From positions 124,001-188,000 of the forward strand of contig JACKLY010000001.1 of NCBI GenBank assembly GCA_024235655.1: 64,000 nucleotides of DNA, written 5' to 3'. Positions 8,928-17,806 of this stretch are shown here, one piece after another. Below the pieces are notes generated by a model, which saw only the letters and a program-made list of their open reading frames with translations, was not told where the DNA came from and ran no database searches. Numbering within the stretch: position 1 is the first letter of the stretch; the number at the start of each line of letters is the position of its first letter. A program made the position numbers and the translations under genes. Origin of the DNA: Zoogloeaceae bacterium (GTDB lineage Bacteria > Pseudomonadota > Gammaproteobacteria > Burkholderiales > Rhodocyclaceae).

Positions 8928-10049
8928 ATGGCACCGACACTGGCCGACATTTCCCCGATCGAGGACATCCTCGCTGACATCAAGGCAGGCAGGATGGTCA
9001 TCCTTGTCGACGAGGAAGACCGCGAGAACGAGGGCGACCTGGTCATGGCCGCCGAACATGTGACACCCGAAGCCATCAACTTCATGGCCAAGTGGGGACG
9101 CGGACTGATCTGCCTGACCCTCACTGAGCAACGCTGCCGCCAGCTCAACCTGCCGCTGATGGTGCGCGACAACAAGGCGTCGCACGGCACTGCCTTCACA
9201 CTGTCGATTGAAGCGGCAGAGGGTGTCACTACCGGCATCTCGGCCGCCGACCGGGCGCGCACCGTGCAGGCGGCGGTGGCCAAGAATGCCACCCAGCACG
9301 ACATCGTCCAGCCCGGCCACATTTTCCCGCTGATGGCGCAGAACGGCGGCGTACTGGTGCGCGCCGGCCATACCGAAGCCGGCTGCGACCTGGCCGCCCT
9401 GTCCGGCTTTGAGCCGGCGTCGGTGATCTGCGAGATCATGAACGATGACGGCACCATGGCGCGCTTACCCGAACTGATCGCTTTTGGTCGCCAACATGGG
9501 TTGAAGATCGGCACCATCGCCGACCTGATCCACTACCGCGCCCAATCCGAAACGCTGGTCGAGCGGGTGGTTTCCAAGCCGGTGGCAACCGCCCACGGGG
9601 ATTTCCTGCTACACGCCTTCGTCGACCGCGTTGGCGGCTCGACCCATCTGGCACTGACCAAAGGCGAGATCCGCAGCGACGTGGAAACCCTGGTACGCGT
9701 GCATGAGCCGCTGTCGGTGCTCGATTTTCTCGCGCCGGACACTCGCCACTCGGCCTTCACGCTCGATCAGGCGCAGGCGGCACTGGCCAGCCACGGTCAT
9801 GGCGTGATCGTGCTGCTGCATCGCCCGGAGAATGGCTCCGACCTGCTCGCCCGTCTGGCGCCCAATCCTGACAGTGCTCGCCCTCAGGTTAAATGGGATC
9901 CCCGTATCTATGGCATCGGTGCCCAGATCCTGCGCAATCTGGGCGTTGGCCGCATGAAACTGCTGGCCAGCCCGCGCAAGATGCCCTCAATGACCGGCTT
10001 CGACCTTGAAGTTACCGGCTATGCCGCCACCCCATCGGAGCTTGAGTGA
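8928..10049 (+). CDS. ribB: 3,4-dihydroxy-2-butanone 4-phosphate synthase with degenerate GTP cyclohydrolase II domain
   Basis: 373 residues. The first ~200 are a complete RibB domain, which converts ribulose 5-phosphate to the four-carbon riboflavin precursor: DEEDRENEGDL, the RAGHTEAGCDL loop and MNDDGTMAR are all there. The C-terminal ~165 residues have the fold trace of GTP cyclohydrolase II (VRVHEPLSVLDF, YGIGAQILRNLGV) but lack the zinc-binding cysteines and the CLTGD/SLRCDCG motif, so that half should not open GTP. Such RibB-plus-dead-RibA proteins are known in proteobacteria and need a separate ribA, which is not in this window. It lies between ribE and ribH. Confidence 0.92.
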   Translation: MAPTLADISPIEDILADIKAGRMVILVDEEDRENEGDLVMAAEHVTPEAINFMAKWGRGLICLTLTEQRCRQLNLPLMVRDNKASHGTAFTLSIEAAEGVTTGISAADRARTVQAAVAKNATQHDIVQPGHIFPLMAQNGGVLVRAGHTEAGCDLAALSGFEPASVICEIMNDDGTMARLPELIAFGRQHGLKIGTIADLIHYRAQSETLVERVVSKPVATAHGDFLLHAFVDRVGGSTHLALTKGEIRSDVETLVRVHEPLSVLDFLAPDTRHSAFTLDQAQAALASHGHGVIVLLHRPENGSDLLARLAPNPDSARPQVKWDPRIYGIGAQILRNLGVGRMKLLASPRKMPSMTGFDLEVTGYAATPSELE

Positions 10050-10096
10050 ACCGCAGCCGATTCACCGCACCTTGAGCAGATTACTGGAGTTGAAAC

Positions 10097-10570
10097 ATGT
10101 CACGCTATGAAAACATCCCTGAAATTGACCCCAATCTTGATGGCACCGGCCTGCGTGTCGGCGTGGTCATGGCCCGTTTCAACATCGACATCTGCGAGGG
10201 GCTGCTCTCGGCCTGCGCCGGGGAATTGAAGAAGCTGGGGGTTGCTGCCGGCGATATCACCATTGCCACCGTGCCCGGCGCGCTGGAAATCCCGTTGACC
10301 TTGCAGACCATGGCGCAGAGCGGCAGCTTTGATGCTCTGGTCGCGCTCGGTGCAGTGATTCGCGGCGAAACGTACCACTTTGAAGTCGTCTCCAATGATG
10401 CCTGTCGCGCCATCATGGAAGTTCAGCTCGATACCGGCATTCCCATCGCCAACGGCGTCCTCACCTGTGAGGACGATGACCAGGCGCTGGCCCGCATGCA
10501 GCAAAAAGGTGCCGACTGCGCTCAGGCCGCCGTTGAAATGGCCAACCTGCTGCGCACTTTGATGGCTTGA
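10097..10570 (+). CDS. ribH: 6,7-dimethyl-8-ribityllumazine synthase
   Basis: 157 residues, normal for the family. It condenses the RibB product with the pyrimidinedione to give the substrate of riboflavin synthase and usually assembles into pentamers or 60-mers. Recognisable are VGVVMARFN near the N-terminus, VPGALEIPL and ALGAVIRGETYHFEVVSND, which carries the catalytic histidine region. The ATG at 10097 follows GGAG (10086-10089). It is separated from ribB by 47 bases and from nusB by 16, the ribH-nusB order seen in very many bacteria. Confidence 0.96.
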   Translation: MSRYENIPEIDPNLDGTGLRVGVVMARFNIDICEGLLSACAGELKKLGVAAGDITIATVPGALEIPLTLQTMAQSGSFDALVALGAVIRGETYHFEVVSNDACRAIMEVQLDTGIPIANGVLTCEDDDQALARMQQKGADCAQAAVEMANLLRTLMA

Positions 10571-10586
10571 AGGCAAAGGATAAAAA

Positions 10587-11069
10587 ATGAGCGACACCAA
10601 GAAGAAACCTGCCGCCAAGACAGGAACCAGCAAGTCGCCACGCCGTCGCGCCCGCGAATTTGCGTTGCAGGGGCTGTACCAATGGAAAGTCGGCGGCGCC
10701 GATGAAGCCGCCATTGAAGCGCACATGCAGGGCATTGCCGGCTTCGACAAGGCCGACCGCAACTTTTTCCTCGACATCCTGCGCGGCGTACTGAAGCTGC
10801 GTGAGCCGCTGTGCGACGCCATTCAGCAGCATATCGACCGAGGCATGGACGAGCTCTCGCCCATCGAGGCCTGCATCCTGCTGGTCGGGGCCTATGAATT
10901 GCAGGCCCACCCGGAAACACCCTACCGGGTCATCATCAACGAGGCCATCGAGCTGACCAAGTCATATGGCGGCACCGACGGCCACAAATATGTCAACGGC
11001 GTGCTCGACAAGCTGGCGGCCAAATACCGCCCGGTTGAAGTCGAAGAACGCATGAACAGCCGCCGCTGA
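10587..11069 (+). CDS. nusB: Transcription antitermination factor NusB
   Basis: 160 residues, all helical. NusB with NusE (S10) binds boxA in rRNA leaders and supports processive antitermination. The lysine-rich N-terminus is followed by RRRAREFALQGLYQW, and the C-terminal YRVIINEAIELTKSYGG and KYVNGVLDKLA are diagnostic. It follows ribH by 16 bases with AAGGA-type spacing before the ATG, so it is probably co-transcribed with the rib genes. Confidence 0.96.
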   Translation: MSDTKKKPAAKTGTSKSPRRRAREFALQGLYQWKVGGADEAAIEAHMQGIAGFDKADRNFFLDILRGVLKLREPLCDAIQQHIDRGMDELSPIEACILLVGAYELQAHPETPYRVIINEAIELTKSYGGTDGHKYVNGVLDKLAAKYRPVEVEERMNSRR

Positions 11070-11097
11070 ACACGCCCGCCCGGTTTCATTCTGCGCA

Positions 11098-12060
11098 GTG
11101 CCTTCCGAATTTGACCTGATCGCGCGCTATTTCAGCCGCGCCACCCCGTCGGCCATCCTTGGGCCCGGTGACGACTGCGCCCTGGTTGCCCCGGCCGCCG
11201 GCATGGAGCTGGCGCTGACCACCGATATGCTGGTGGAAGGCACGCACTTCCTGGCCGGCACCGACCCGGAGCAGCTGGGCTGGAAGACGCTGGCCGTCAA
11301 CCTTTCCGATCTTGCCGCCATGGGCGCGACACCGCGCTGGATCCTGCTTGCCGGCGCCCTGCCCGAGGCCGATGAAGACTGGATTGGCCGCTTTGCCGAA
11401 GGCTTCTTTGCCTGCGCAAAACGCTACCGCGCAGAGGTAATCGGCGGCGACACGACACGTGGCCCGCGCAACCTGTGTGTTACTGCCATGGGCGAACTCC
11501 CGGCAGGCACCGCCTTGCGCCGGGATGGCGCCGGAAACAATGACGACATCTGGGTTTCCGGACAGCCGGGGCTGGCCGCACTGGGCCTGGCTCACCTGCA
11601 AGGCCGCACGGCCCTGCCGGAGACGCTTGCCCGGCGATGTATTGCCGCCTTGCAAAAGCCGTTGCCGCGGGTCGAGCTCGGCTTGCGCCTGCGCGGCCTG
11701 GCCACGGCGGCAATCGACGTCTCCGATGGCCTGCTGGCCGATCTGGGCCATATTCTGGAACGCTCGGGACTGGTCGCCGACCTGATCGAAGGGCAGCTGC
11801 CCTGCATCCCTCACGGCTGTGACCCGACCCTGGCGCGGGAATGCCAGCTTTCCGGCGGCGACGACTATGAACTATGCTTCACCGTGCCGGCCGCAAGGAG
11901 ACAATCCGTGGTCATGCTGGCCGCCGAGCTCGACTTGCCGCTCTGGCGCATCGGACACGTACTGGCGGATACCGGACGCACCGTGGGCGATATCCGCCTG
12001 CTCGATGCCGGCGAACAACTGACCCCCCTCACGCATAGAGGCTTTGATCACTTTGGCTAA
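11098..12060 (+). CDS. thiL: Thiamine-monophosphate kinase
   Basis: 320 residues. ThiL phosphorylates thiamine monophosphate to the active cofactor thiamine diphosphate. The N-terminal EFDLIARYF, the metal-binding GPGDDCALV, the TTDMLVEGTHF segment, NLSDLAAMGA and GGDTTRGP are characteristic. The start is GTG at 11098, the first plausible codon after the nusB stop. Its 3' end overlaps pgpA by up to 17 bases. The order nusB-thiL-pgpA is widely conserved in proteobacteria. Confidence 0.95.
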   Translation: MPSEFDLIARYFSRATPSAILGPGDDCALVAPAAGMELALTTDMLVEGTHFLAGTDPEQLGWKTLAVNLSDLAAMGATPRWILLAGALPEADEDWIGRFAEGFFACAKRYRAEVIGGDTTRGPRNLCVTAMGELPAGTALRRDGAGNNDDIWVSGQPGLAALGLAHLQGRTALPETLARRCIAALQKPLPRVELGLRLRGLATAAIDVSDGLLADLGHILERSGLVADLIEGQLPCIPHGCDPTLARECQLSGGDDYELCFTVPAARRQSVVMLAAELDLPLWRIGHVLADTGRTVGDIRLLDAGEQLTPLTHRGFDHFG

Positions 12061-12541
12061 ATCCACGCCCCCACCCGCCAGCTTCCTGTTTTCGCACCCG
12101 GCCCACCTGTTCGCCTGCGGCTTCGGCAGCGGCCTGTCGCCCTGGGCACCGGGCACCATCGGCACCCTGTTCGCCTGGGCCTCGTATCTGGTGCTACGCC
12201 CCTGGTTCGATGATTTCGGATTCATCCTGCTGCTGATCACCGGCTACATTTTCGGTGTGCTGGCCTGCCACAAGACAGGCAAGGATCTGGGCGAAGCCGA
12301 CCACGGGAGCATCGTCTGGGACGAAATCGTGCCCTTCTGGGGCGTGCTTTTCCTGTGCCCGGACAACTGGCTATGGCAAACCACCGCCTTCTTCCTGTTC
12401 CGCTTCTTCGACATCGTCAAGCCGCCTCCAGCCTGTAACTTCGACCGTATCAAGAACGGTTTCGGTGTCATGACCGACGATGTGTTTGCCGCCGCCTATA
12501 CGGTTTTGGTTCTGGCCCTGCTCAAATACATCCTCGGCTGA
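12044..12541 (+). CDS. pgpA: Phosphatidylglycerophosphatase A
   Basis: About 165 residues with several hydrophobic helices. PgpA removes the phosphate of phosphatidylglycerol phosphate at the inner membrane. The motif CGFGSGLSPWAPGTIGTL and the metal-binding WDEIVPFW with DRIKNGFGVMTDD near the C-terminus are typical. Possible starts are the TTG at 12044 or the TTG at 12053; AGAGG at 12037-12041 favours the second slightly. Either start lies inside thiL, and its stop overlaps the ATG of the next gene (TGATG), so translation is probably coupled. Confidence 0.93.
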   Translation: MITLAKSTPPPASFLFSHPAHLFACGFGSGLSPWAPGTIGTLFAWASYLVLRPWFDDFGFILLLITGYIFGVLACHKTGKDLGEADHGSIVWDEIVPFWGVLFLCPDNWLWQTTAFFLFRFFDIVKPPPACNFDRIKNGFGVMTDDVFAAAYTVLVLALLKYILG

Positions 12542-13047
12542 TGACAAATTCAGACCAGCACCTGGAAGAACTTTCCGTTCAGATAGGCAAGCAACTCATG
12601 GAACGCGGCGAAGTACTCACTACCGCCGAATCCTGTACCGGCGGCTGGGTGTCGCAGGTCGTTACCGCCATCGCCGGCAGTTCCAACTGGTTCGACTGCG
12701 GCTTTGTCACCTATTCGAACGCAGCCAAGGCCGACATGCTCGGTGTCAGCAAGAAAACCATCGTCACCCACGGCGCCGTCAGCGAGCCGGTGGTTATCGC
12801 CATGGCCCAGGGGGCTTTGCAGCACAGCCGGGCACACTGGGCCCTGGCCATTTCCGGTGTCGCCGGCCCGGCTGGTGGAACCCCGGAAAAACCGGTGGGA
12901 ACGGTCTGCTTCGCCTGGGCCGGGCCGGCTGCTTTCACGGCATGCGAAACGATGCACTTTCCCGGAGACAGGGAAACGGTGCGCCGCGCTTCGGTCGCGC
13001 ATGCCCTGCGCGGCCTGCTTCAGCGCTTCCCCCCGATGCTCGCCTGA
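12541..13047 (+). CDS. pncC: Nicotinamide-nucleotide amidase (stand-alone CinA C-terminal domain)
   Basis: 168 residues, only the CinA C-terminal domain. This enzyme deamidates nicotinamide mononucleotide to nicotinate mononucleotide and so returns the pyridine nucleotide released by DNA ligase to NAD synthesis. Motifs: TTAESCTGGWVSQVVTAIAG, GFVTYSNAAKADML and ISGVAGPAGGTPEKPVGTV. The ATG overlaps the pgpA stop by one base. The gene lies just upstream of recA, a frequent arrangement for cinA/pncC. Confidence 0.93.
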   Translation: MTNSDQHLEELSVQIGKQLMERGEVLTTAESCTGGWVSQVVTAIAGSSNWFDCGFVTYSNAAKADMLGVSKKTIVTHGAVSEPVVIAMAQGALQHSRAHWALAISGVAGPAGGTPEKPVGTVCFAWAGPAAFTACETMHFPGDRETVRRASVAHALRGLLQRFPPMLA

Positions 13048-13064
13048 CACCCCAAGCAAAACGC

Positions 13065-13092
13065 TCGACAAGCACAAAATACTGTATATACT
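13065..13092 (+). promoter_or_regulatory. Candidate sigma-70 promoter of recA
   Basis: TCGACA at 13065-13070 and TATACT at 13087-13092, 16 bases apart, form a reasonable housekeeping promoter. The -10 box lies inside the upstream LexA-type box, so bound LexA would block it. Confidence 0.5.
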
Positions 13093-13112
13093 CACACTGT
13101 ATGCACTTACAG
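13082..13112 (+). promoter_or_regulatory. Tandem LexA (SOS) boxes of recA
   Basis: The downstream box at 13097-13112 fits CTGT-N8-ACAG exactly. The upstream box at 13082-13097 reads CTGT-N8-ACAC, one base off, and shares one base with the first. The extended sequence around the perfect box (CACTGTATGCACTTACAGTA) is close to the E. coli consensus. They lie 67-97 bases before the recA start. Confidence 0.85.
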
Positions 13113-13178
13113 TAGATGACGGTTCGACGTATACCGGCCTCGTGCGATAATCCGCGCAACTTCAGACAAGGACTAGAA

Positions 13179-14203
<1,025 letters not shown>

Positions 14204-14207
<4 letters not shown>

Positions 14208-14641
14208 GCGAATCGCTGCGCCAGCGTGCCCTGCGGCTGCTGGCACAGCGTGAGCATGCACGGAGCGAATTGAAGCGGAAGCTCGCAGCACACGCCGAAT
14301 CCGAAGAACAAGTCGACGCGCTACTGGATGATCTGGTGGCGCGTCGCTTGCTTTCCGACGCGCGCTATGCGGAAATGCGGGTGTCGGTTCGCGGTAACCG
14401 TTATGGCAATGCACGTCTGGCGCAGGAATTACGCCAACAGGAAATCGATGCCGACATCACTGCCGAAGTACTGGCCGGCGCCGGTGATGAACTGCAACGT
14501 GCCAGAGGCGTCTGGGCACGAAAATTCGGTACCCTGCCGGGAAACGCTGACGAGCGCGCCAGACAGATTCGTTATTTGATGTACCGGGGGTTCTCTGGGG
14601 ATGTAATCCGCCGCCTGCTGCGCGGTGAAGCTGAAGAATAG
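14204..14641 (+). CDS. recX: Regulatory protein RecX
   Basis: 145 residues, rich in Arg, Leu and helices. RecX caps and disassembles RecA filaments and damps SOS activity. The N-terminal RQRALRLLAQREHARSELKR and the later LLDDLVARRLLSD and RYGNARLAQELRQQ are typical of its three-helix repeats. It overlaps recA by four bases (ATGA), so it is translated from the recA message and is SOS controlled with it. Confidence 0.93.
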
Positions 14642-14656
14642 AAAGAAGACGAGAAA

Positions 14657-15394
14657 ATGCAGGAACAGGAAAAGAGCACCCTTTCGGCACACACCCTGAA
14701 GAAGTCCTATAAAAAACGTACTGTTGTTCACGACGTATCCTTCGAGGTTGGCAGTGGCGAAGTGGTCGGCCTGCTCGGCCCCAACGGCGCCGGCAAGACA
14801 ACCACCTTCTACATGATTGTTGGCCTGGTGGCCTCGGATGCCGGGGATGTCTATCTGGACGATACCAAGATCACCCACTTCCCCATTCACCGGCGGGCAC
14901 ACATGGGGGTTTCCTACCTGCCGCAGGAGGCCTCGGTTTTTCGCAAGCTGACCGTTGCCGAGAATATTCTGGCTGTACTCGAACTGCAGAATCTGAGCAA
15001 GGAAGAAACGCAGCGTACGCTGGAAAGCCTGCTGGAAGAGCTGCACATCACGCATATCCGCAACAACAATGCCTCTTCACTTTCCGGTGGCGAACGCCGC
15101 CGCGTTGAAATCGCGCGGGCACTGGCAACCCGGCCAAGGTTTATCCTGCTGGATGAGCCATTTGCTGGGGTAGATCCGATTGCCGTGCTGGAAATCCAGA
15201 AGATCATCCGCTTCCTGAAGGAGCGCAACATTGGCGTATTGATCACCGACCACAACGTGCGTGAAACACTGGGCATCTGCGATCACGCCTACATCATCAA
15301 TGAGGGATCGGTACTGGCAGCGGGGAAGCCGGATGAAATCATCTATAATGAAGAGGTGAGAAAAGTCTATCTGGGCGAGAATTTCCGCCTTTGA
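14657..15394 (+). CDS. lptB: LPS export ABC transporter ATP-binding protein LptB
   Basis: 245 residues. LptB is the cytoplasmic ATPase that powers LptFG and the periplasmic bridge moving lipopolysaccharide to the outer membrane. It has Walker A GPNGAGKTT, the Q-loop YLPQEASVFRKLTV, the signature SLSGGERRRVEIARA, Walker B FILLDEPFAGVDP, and the C-terminal VYLGENFRL typical of LptB. lptC and lptA, usually just upstream, are missing; recX stands in that place, 15 bases away, so the lpt genes have been split here. Confidence 0.96.
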   Translation: MQEQEKSTLSAHTLKKSYKKRTVVHDVSFEVGSGEVVGLLGPNGAGKTTTFYMIVGLVASDAGDVYLDDTKITHFPIHRRAHMGVSYLPQEASVFRKLTVAENILAVLELQNLSKEETQRTLESLLEELHITHIRNNNASSLSGGERRRVEIARALATRPRFILLDEPFAGVDPIAVLEIQKIIRFLKERNIGVLITDHNVRETLGICDHAYIINEGSVLAAGKPDEIIYNEEVRKVYLGENFRL

Positions 15395-15440
15395 TCCAGA
15401 ACCAAGAACCCAGCTTCCGGCCGCCGTTTTTGCGCCGAGT

Positions 15441-16919
15441 ATGAAACCCGCACTCCAGCTAAAGCTATCTCAGCATCTTGCGTTGACGCCGCAGTTGCAA
15501 CAGGCCATCCGTCTGCTGCAACTCTCTACGCTTGAGCTGAATCAGGAGCTGGAGAAATACCTGCTGGAAAACCCACTGCTTGAGCGAGAGGATGAGGATG
15601 GCTATGCCGCCTCACCACCCGCTGACAATGCTCAGGAATCACGTACCGACACGGCTGAACCCCGTAACGATCAAGATGAACGCGGTGAACCATCGGATAA
15701 CAGCGACACCACCGACAATGACCGCTCACAGACGGGAAGCGAAGACGAAAGCTGGGCCACGGACGGCAACTACAGTGGCAGTGGCTCCGGTGCCGGCAGC
15801 GGTAACAGTGACGATGATGATAACGACTATCAGGATATTCAGGCCGCCAGCACATCGCTGAGCGACCACCTGATTTGGCAGTTGAATCTGACGCAACTGT
15901 CGGATCGTGACTGCATGCTTGTCCGTGTGCTGATCGAAGCGCTGGACGACGATGGTTATCTATCGCAGACACTGGAAGAGCTCGCCGAAATCATGCCCCC
16001 CGAGCTCGAAATCGAGCCGGAAGAACTGCAGACGGCACTGAAATACCTGCAGAATTTCGAGCCGACCGGCGTCGGCGCACGCAATGCACAGGAGTGCCTG
16101 GCATTGCAGCTGGAACAATTGCCGGCGGATCCGGTGCGCGACCTGGCGTTGATCGTGGTACGCCTGCACCTGGAACTGCTTGCCGCACGTGACTTCGCCA
16201 AACTGAAAAAACTGACCGGCTCTGACGATGAAGCCCTGCGCGCTGCGCACATGCTGATCCGCAGCCTCAACCCTCGCCCCGGCGCCCAATATACGCCGCT
16301 GGATGCACGCTACATCACGCCTGATGTGATCGTGAAGAAGGTTCGCCACAGCTGGCAGGCCAGCATCAACCCCGACGCCTATCCACGGCTGCGCATCAAT
16401 CGGCTCTATGCCGAAGTGCTTTCCAGCCAGCGAGGTTCGGGACTGTCCGGTCAGTTGCAGGAAGCACGCTGGCTGATCAAGAACGTGCAGCAGCGTTTCG
16501 ATACCATCCAGCGCGTTTCGCAAACGATTGTTGACCGCCAGCGCCAGTTCTTTGAACATGGAGAGGTGGCCATGCGGCCACTGGTACTGCGCGAGGTCGC
16601 TGACATCCTCGGCCTGCATGAATCGACTGTTTCACGCGTGACGACACAGAAATACATGGCGACGCCACGCGGCATTTTTGAACTGAAGTATTTTTTCGGC
16701 AGCCATGTTTCCACCGACACCGGTGGTGCATGCTCGGCAACAGCCATCCGCGCTTTGATCAAGCAGCTGGTTGGCGCTGAAGACCCGAAGAAACCGCTAT
16801 CTGATAGTCAGATAGCGGAAATCCTTGGCCAGCAGGGTATTGTTGTAGCCCGACGAACGATAGCGAAATATCGTGAAGGTCTGAACATCCCGCCGGTCAA
16901 TCTACGTAAGAGCCTGTGA
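15441..16919 (+). CDS. rpoN: RNA polymerase sigma-54 factor
   Basis: 492 residues. RpoN directs polymerase to -24/-12 promoters opened by enhancer-binding ATPases. Region I is the Gln/Leu-rich KLSQHLALTPQLQQAIRLLQ, followed by an acidic low-complexity region II (about 50-135, rich in Asp, Ser and Gly). The core-binding part, the helix-turn-helix (HESTVSRVTTQKYM) and the RpoN box ARRTIAKYRE near the C-terminus follow. The acidic linker is rather long. It lies between lptB and hpf in the conserved order that ends with ptsN and hprK. Confidence 0.97.
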   Translation: MKPALQLKLSQHLALTPQLQQAIRLLQLSTLELNQELEKYLLENPLLEREDEDGYAASPPADNAQESRTDTAEPRNDQDERGEPSDNSDTTDNDRSQTGSEDESWATDGNYSGSGSGAGSGNSDDDDNDYQDIQAASTSLSDHLIWQLNLTQLSDRDCMLVRVLIEALDDDGYLSQTLEELAEIMPPELEIEPEELQTALKYLQNFEPTGVGARNAQECLALQLEQLPADPVRDLALIVVRLHLELLAARDFAKLKKLTGSDDEALRAAHMLIRSLNPRPGAQYTPLDARYITPDVIVKKVRHSWQASINPDAYPRLRINRLYAEVLSSQRGSGLSGQLQEARWLIKNVQQRFDTIQRVSQTIVDRQRQFFEHGEVAMRPLVLREVADILGLHESTVSRVTTQKYMATPRGIFELKYFFGSHVSTDTGGACSATAIRALIKQLVGAEDPKKPLSDSQIAEILGQQGIVVARRTIAKYREGLNIPPVNLRKSL

Positions 16920-16932
16920 AAGGAGCCACACC

Positions 16933-17259
16933 ATGAACCTGCAAATCAGTGGACACCACCTCGATGTGACGCCGGCAATCCGTGATTACGTCACCAATAA
17001 ACTGGAGCGAGTCACCCGGCATTTCGATCACGTGATCGACGTCAACGTGATCCTCTCCGTGGAGAAGCTGAAGCAGAAAGCCGAAGTCACGGTACACGTC
17101 CGTGGCAAGGACATTTTCGTTGAATCGGACGATGCGGATCTGTATGCCGCCATCGACAACCTGGTCGACAAGCTCGACCGTCAGGTTCAGAAGTACAAGC
17201 AGAAGATGCAGGATCATCATCGCAGCGACAAGGAAGCCGTTCGCAGCCTCGCTGAGTAA
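16933..17259 (+). CDS. hpf: Ribosome hibernation promoting factor (short form)
   Basis: 108 residues, the short HPF/YfiA type. It binds the 30S decoding site in starved cells and stabilises inactive ribosomes. MNLQISGHHLDVTPAIRDYV and HFDHVIDVNVILSVEK are characteristic, and the basic C-terminal helix is present; the C-terminal dimerisation domain of long HPF is absent. AGGAG lies just upstream of the ATG, 13 bases after rpoN. Confidence 0.95.
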   Translation: MNLQISGHHLDVTPAIRDYVTNKLERVTRHFDHVIDVNVILSVEKLKQKAEVTVHVRGKDIFVESDDADLYAAIDNLVDKLDRQVQKYKQKMQDHHRSDKEAVRSLAE

Positions 17260-17279
17260 GTAACTGACCTGAAGTCTGT

Positions 17280-17300
17280 GCGGCGGGCAATGCCCGCCGC
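17280..17300. terminator. Strong hairpin between hpf and ptsN
   Basis: GCGGCGGGC and GCCCGCCGC form a perfect 9-base stem with an AAT loop. No T-run follows on either strand, so it may only attenuate or protect the hpf message instead of ending it. Confidence 0.45.
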
Positions 17301-17352
17301 CTCGCACTGTAAAACAGTTAAAATACGATCTTCGAATACCCTAGTCAGCCGA

Positions 17353-17799
17353 ATGAATCTCCTTGAAAACCTTCTGCCGGTCGAGAATATCGTTCTTGAT
17401 CTGGAAGCCGGCAGCAAGAAACGTGTTTTCGAGCAGGCCGGCCTGCTCTTTGAAAACCATCACGGCATTGCCCGCGCTACCGTTTTCGACAGCCTGTTTG
17501 CCCGCGAAAAGCTCGGATCCACCGGCCTCGGTCAAGGCGTTGCCATCCCGCACGGACGTATCAAAGGCCTCAAGGATGCTTGCGGCGCCTTTCTCCGGCT
17601 GGCCGCCCCTGTACCCTTCGACTCACCTGACAGCAAACCGGTTTCGATGCTGTTTGTATTGCTGGTGCCGGAACAGGCCAACGAACTGCACCTCGAAATA
17701 TTGTCCGAACTCGCTCAACGCTTTTCCGACCGGGGGTTCCGCGACGCGCTCACTGCGGCACCAGATCCCCTGGCTGCACGCCAGCTTTTCATAAGCTGA
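17353..17799 (+). CDS. ptsN: PTS-Ntr enzyme IIA
   Basis: 148 residues. EIIA-Ntr is the last phosphate acceptor of the regulatory PTS (EI-Ntr, NPr, EIIA-Ntr), which tunes potassium and nitrogen responses and transports no sugar. GVAIPHGRIKGL carries the phosphorylated histidine. The ATG at 17353 gives MNLLENLLPVENIVLDLEA, the usual N-terminus; the frame is open further upstream across the hairpin, which I reject. It is followed by hprK after 7 bases. Confidence 0.95.
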   Translation: MNLLENLLPVENIVLDLEAGSKKRVFEQAGLLFENHHGIARATVFDSLFAREKLGSTGLGQGVAIPHGRIKGLKDACGAFLRLAAPVPFDSPDSKPVSMLFVLLVPEQANELHLEILSELAQRFSDRGFRDALTAAPDPLAARQLFIS

Positions 17800-17806
17800 A
17801 CAAGCC

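Noticed and set aside
7431..9371. Long open frame (646 codons) on the minus strand
   Set aside because: It covers the ends of the cyclase gene and ribE and part of ribB in antisense, with no recognisable protein features.
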